DNA of 64,000 bases from Zunongwangia pacifica (GTDB taxonomy: Bacteria; Bacteroidota; Bacteroidia; Flavobacteriales; Flavobacteriaceae), in the NCBI RefSeq assembly GCF_023499215.1, contig NZ_JAKHSK010000005.1:149438-213437 (forward strand). Direction: 5' to 3'. Positions within the stretch are counted from its first letter, which is position 1, and each line of letters opens with the position of its first letter. Positions 63,766 to 64,000 of the stretch are shown here, in pieces. Under the pieces are notes generated by a model. It did no database searches and had not been told where the DNA came from. It was given only the letters and a program-made list of their open reading frames with translations. Both the position numbers and the translations under genes were made by a program.

Positions 63766-64000
63766 ATGAATATCTTCACTTTTACAGCTCATTTTGATAG
63801 TGAGCAATCCTGTCGGGCGCATTTTAAAGAAGCCCGTGACAAGAACGGGGTAGAATGCAAAAATTGTGGACACAACGAACATTTTTGGATCAAGAGCCGT
63901 TGGAGCTATGAGTGCAAAGCCTGCCGTAGCCGAACTTCTTTGCGAAGTGGAACCATTATGCAGGGATCAAACCTCCCCTTTTTGGTATGGTATAAAACAA
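63766..64000 (+). mobile_element. IS1595-family transposase, N-terminal part (runs off the window)
   Basis: The ATG at 63766 opens a 78-residue frame to the window edge. It begins NIFTFTAHFDSEQSCRAHF, followed by a zinc ribbon (VECKNCGHNEHFWIKSRW and ECKACRSRTSLRSGTIM) and NLPFLVWYKT. This is the start of IS1595-type DDE transposases, which use the ribbon for DNA recognition. The left inverted end of the IS is expected within the preceding 100 bases but could not be paired without the right end. It sits next to gene fragments, consistent with local disruption. Confidence 0.9.

Overview
The window is AT-rich and looks like a marine or soil Flavobacteriaceae chromosome (Bacteroidota), close to the Zunongwangia/Salegentibacter/Gramella type. 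Supporting signs are SusC/SusD pairs, an RprX/RprY-type two-component pair, a Bacteroidota-type RNA polymerase omega subunit next to coaBC, DUF4835 and recN, many lipoprotein signal peptides, and promoters of the Bacteroidota form (TTG, about 20 bases, TAnnTTTG). The genus is inference only. No rRNA, CRISPR array or intact prophage is visible. One tRNA gene, tRNA-Ser(UGA), is present.

Layout. 1-3.8 kb: a phosphodiesterase-superfamily gene followed by a SusC-type receptor that leaves the window, divergent from a TetR-type regulator with a palindrome between them. 3.9-12.6 kb: a putative zinc-homeostasis block with a Fur/Zur-type regulator, a COG0523 metal-chaperone GTPase, two lipoproteins, an alkaline phosphatase and a 62-residue protein. 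Four near-identical palindromes (GCAAC-N3-GTTGC type) sit at the starts of these genes and are proposed Zur operators. 12.7-14.2 kb: a surface lipoprotein gene behind a cobalamin riboswitch, with an apparent one-base frameshift in a homopolymer inside its signal peptide. 14.6-17.3 kb: a GMC oxidoreductase with its gluconate-dehydrogenase-subunit-3-like partner. 17.3-29.5 kb: a fructan utilisation locus (fructokinase, SusD, SusC, GH32, sugar importer, hybrid two-component regulator), flanked by two copies of a 37-base terminator, one of which directly follows the tRNA-Ser gene. 29.7-42.3 kb: SGNH hydrolase, M28 peptidase, pcm, Gfo/Idh oxidoreductase, 3-hydroxybutyryl-CoA dehydrogenase, DUF1015, YggS, an exonuclease/GIY-YIG fusion, a DUF3857 protein, a voltage-gated-type ion channel and miaA. 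42.5-55.2 kb: a long minus-strand housekeeping block (RprXY-like pair, coaE, YbbR, glycosyltransferase, fabI, recN, DUF4835, coaBC, rpoZ, bamD, dapA, DUF6913). 55.3-61.7 kb: a two-gene 5'-nucleotidase, a 16-residue-repeat protein, a VIT-type transporter, an ArnT-like glycosyltransferase and a sugar-nucleotide epimerase. 61.7-64 kb: an eroded accessory zone with gene fragments, a DUF4878 lipoprotein, a YiiX-type hydrolase and the start of an IS1595-family transposase.

Working links. The zinc block reads as one regulon: the regulator would repress the GTPase/lipoprotein operon, another lipoprotein gene, the alkaline phosphatase and the small protein when zinc is plentiful. In the fructan locus, SusC/SusD and the lipoprotein GH32 would capture and cut fructan, the importer would bring in fructose, the kinase would phosphorylate it, and the hybrid sensor (with a periplasmic sugar-binding-type domain) would switch the locus on.

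Dispersed intergenic repeats are frequent: a MITE-like element with AGRCTGTCTAAAA-type ends (two copies), GAGATTTCTC...GAAATGAC units (four copies) and the palindrome CGATAGCTATCG (three copies). Several genes appear to use TTG or GTG starts. Four starts were moved downstream because the longest frame overlaps a promoter or operator.
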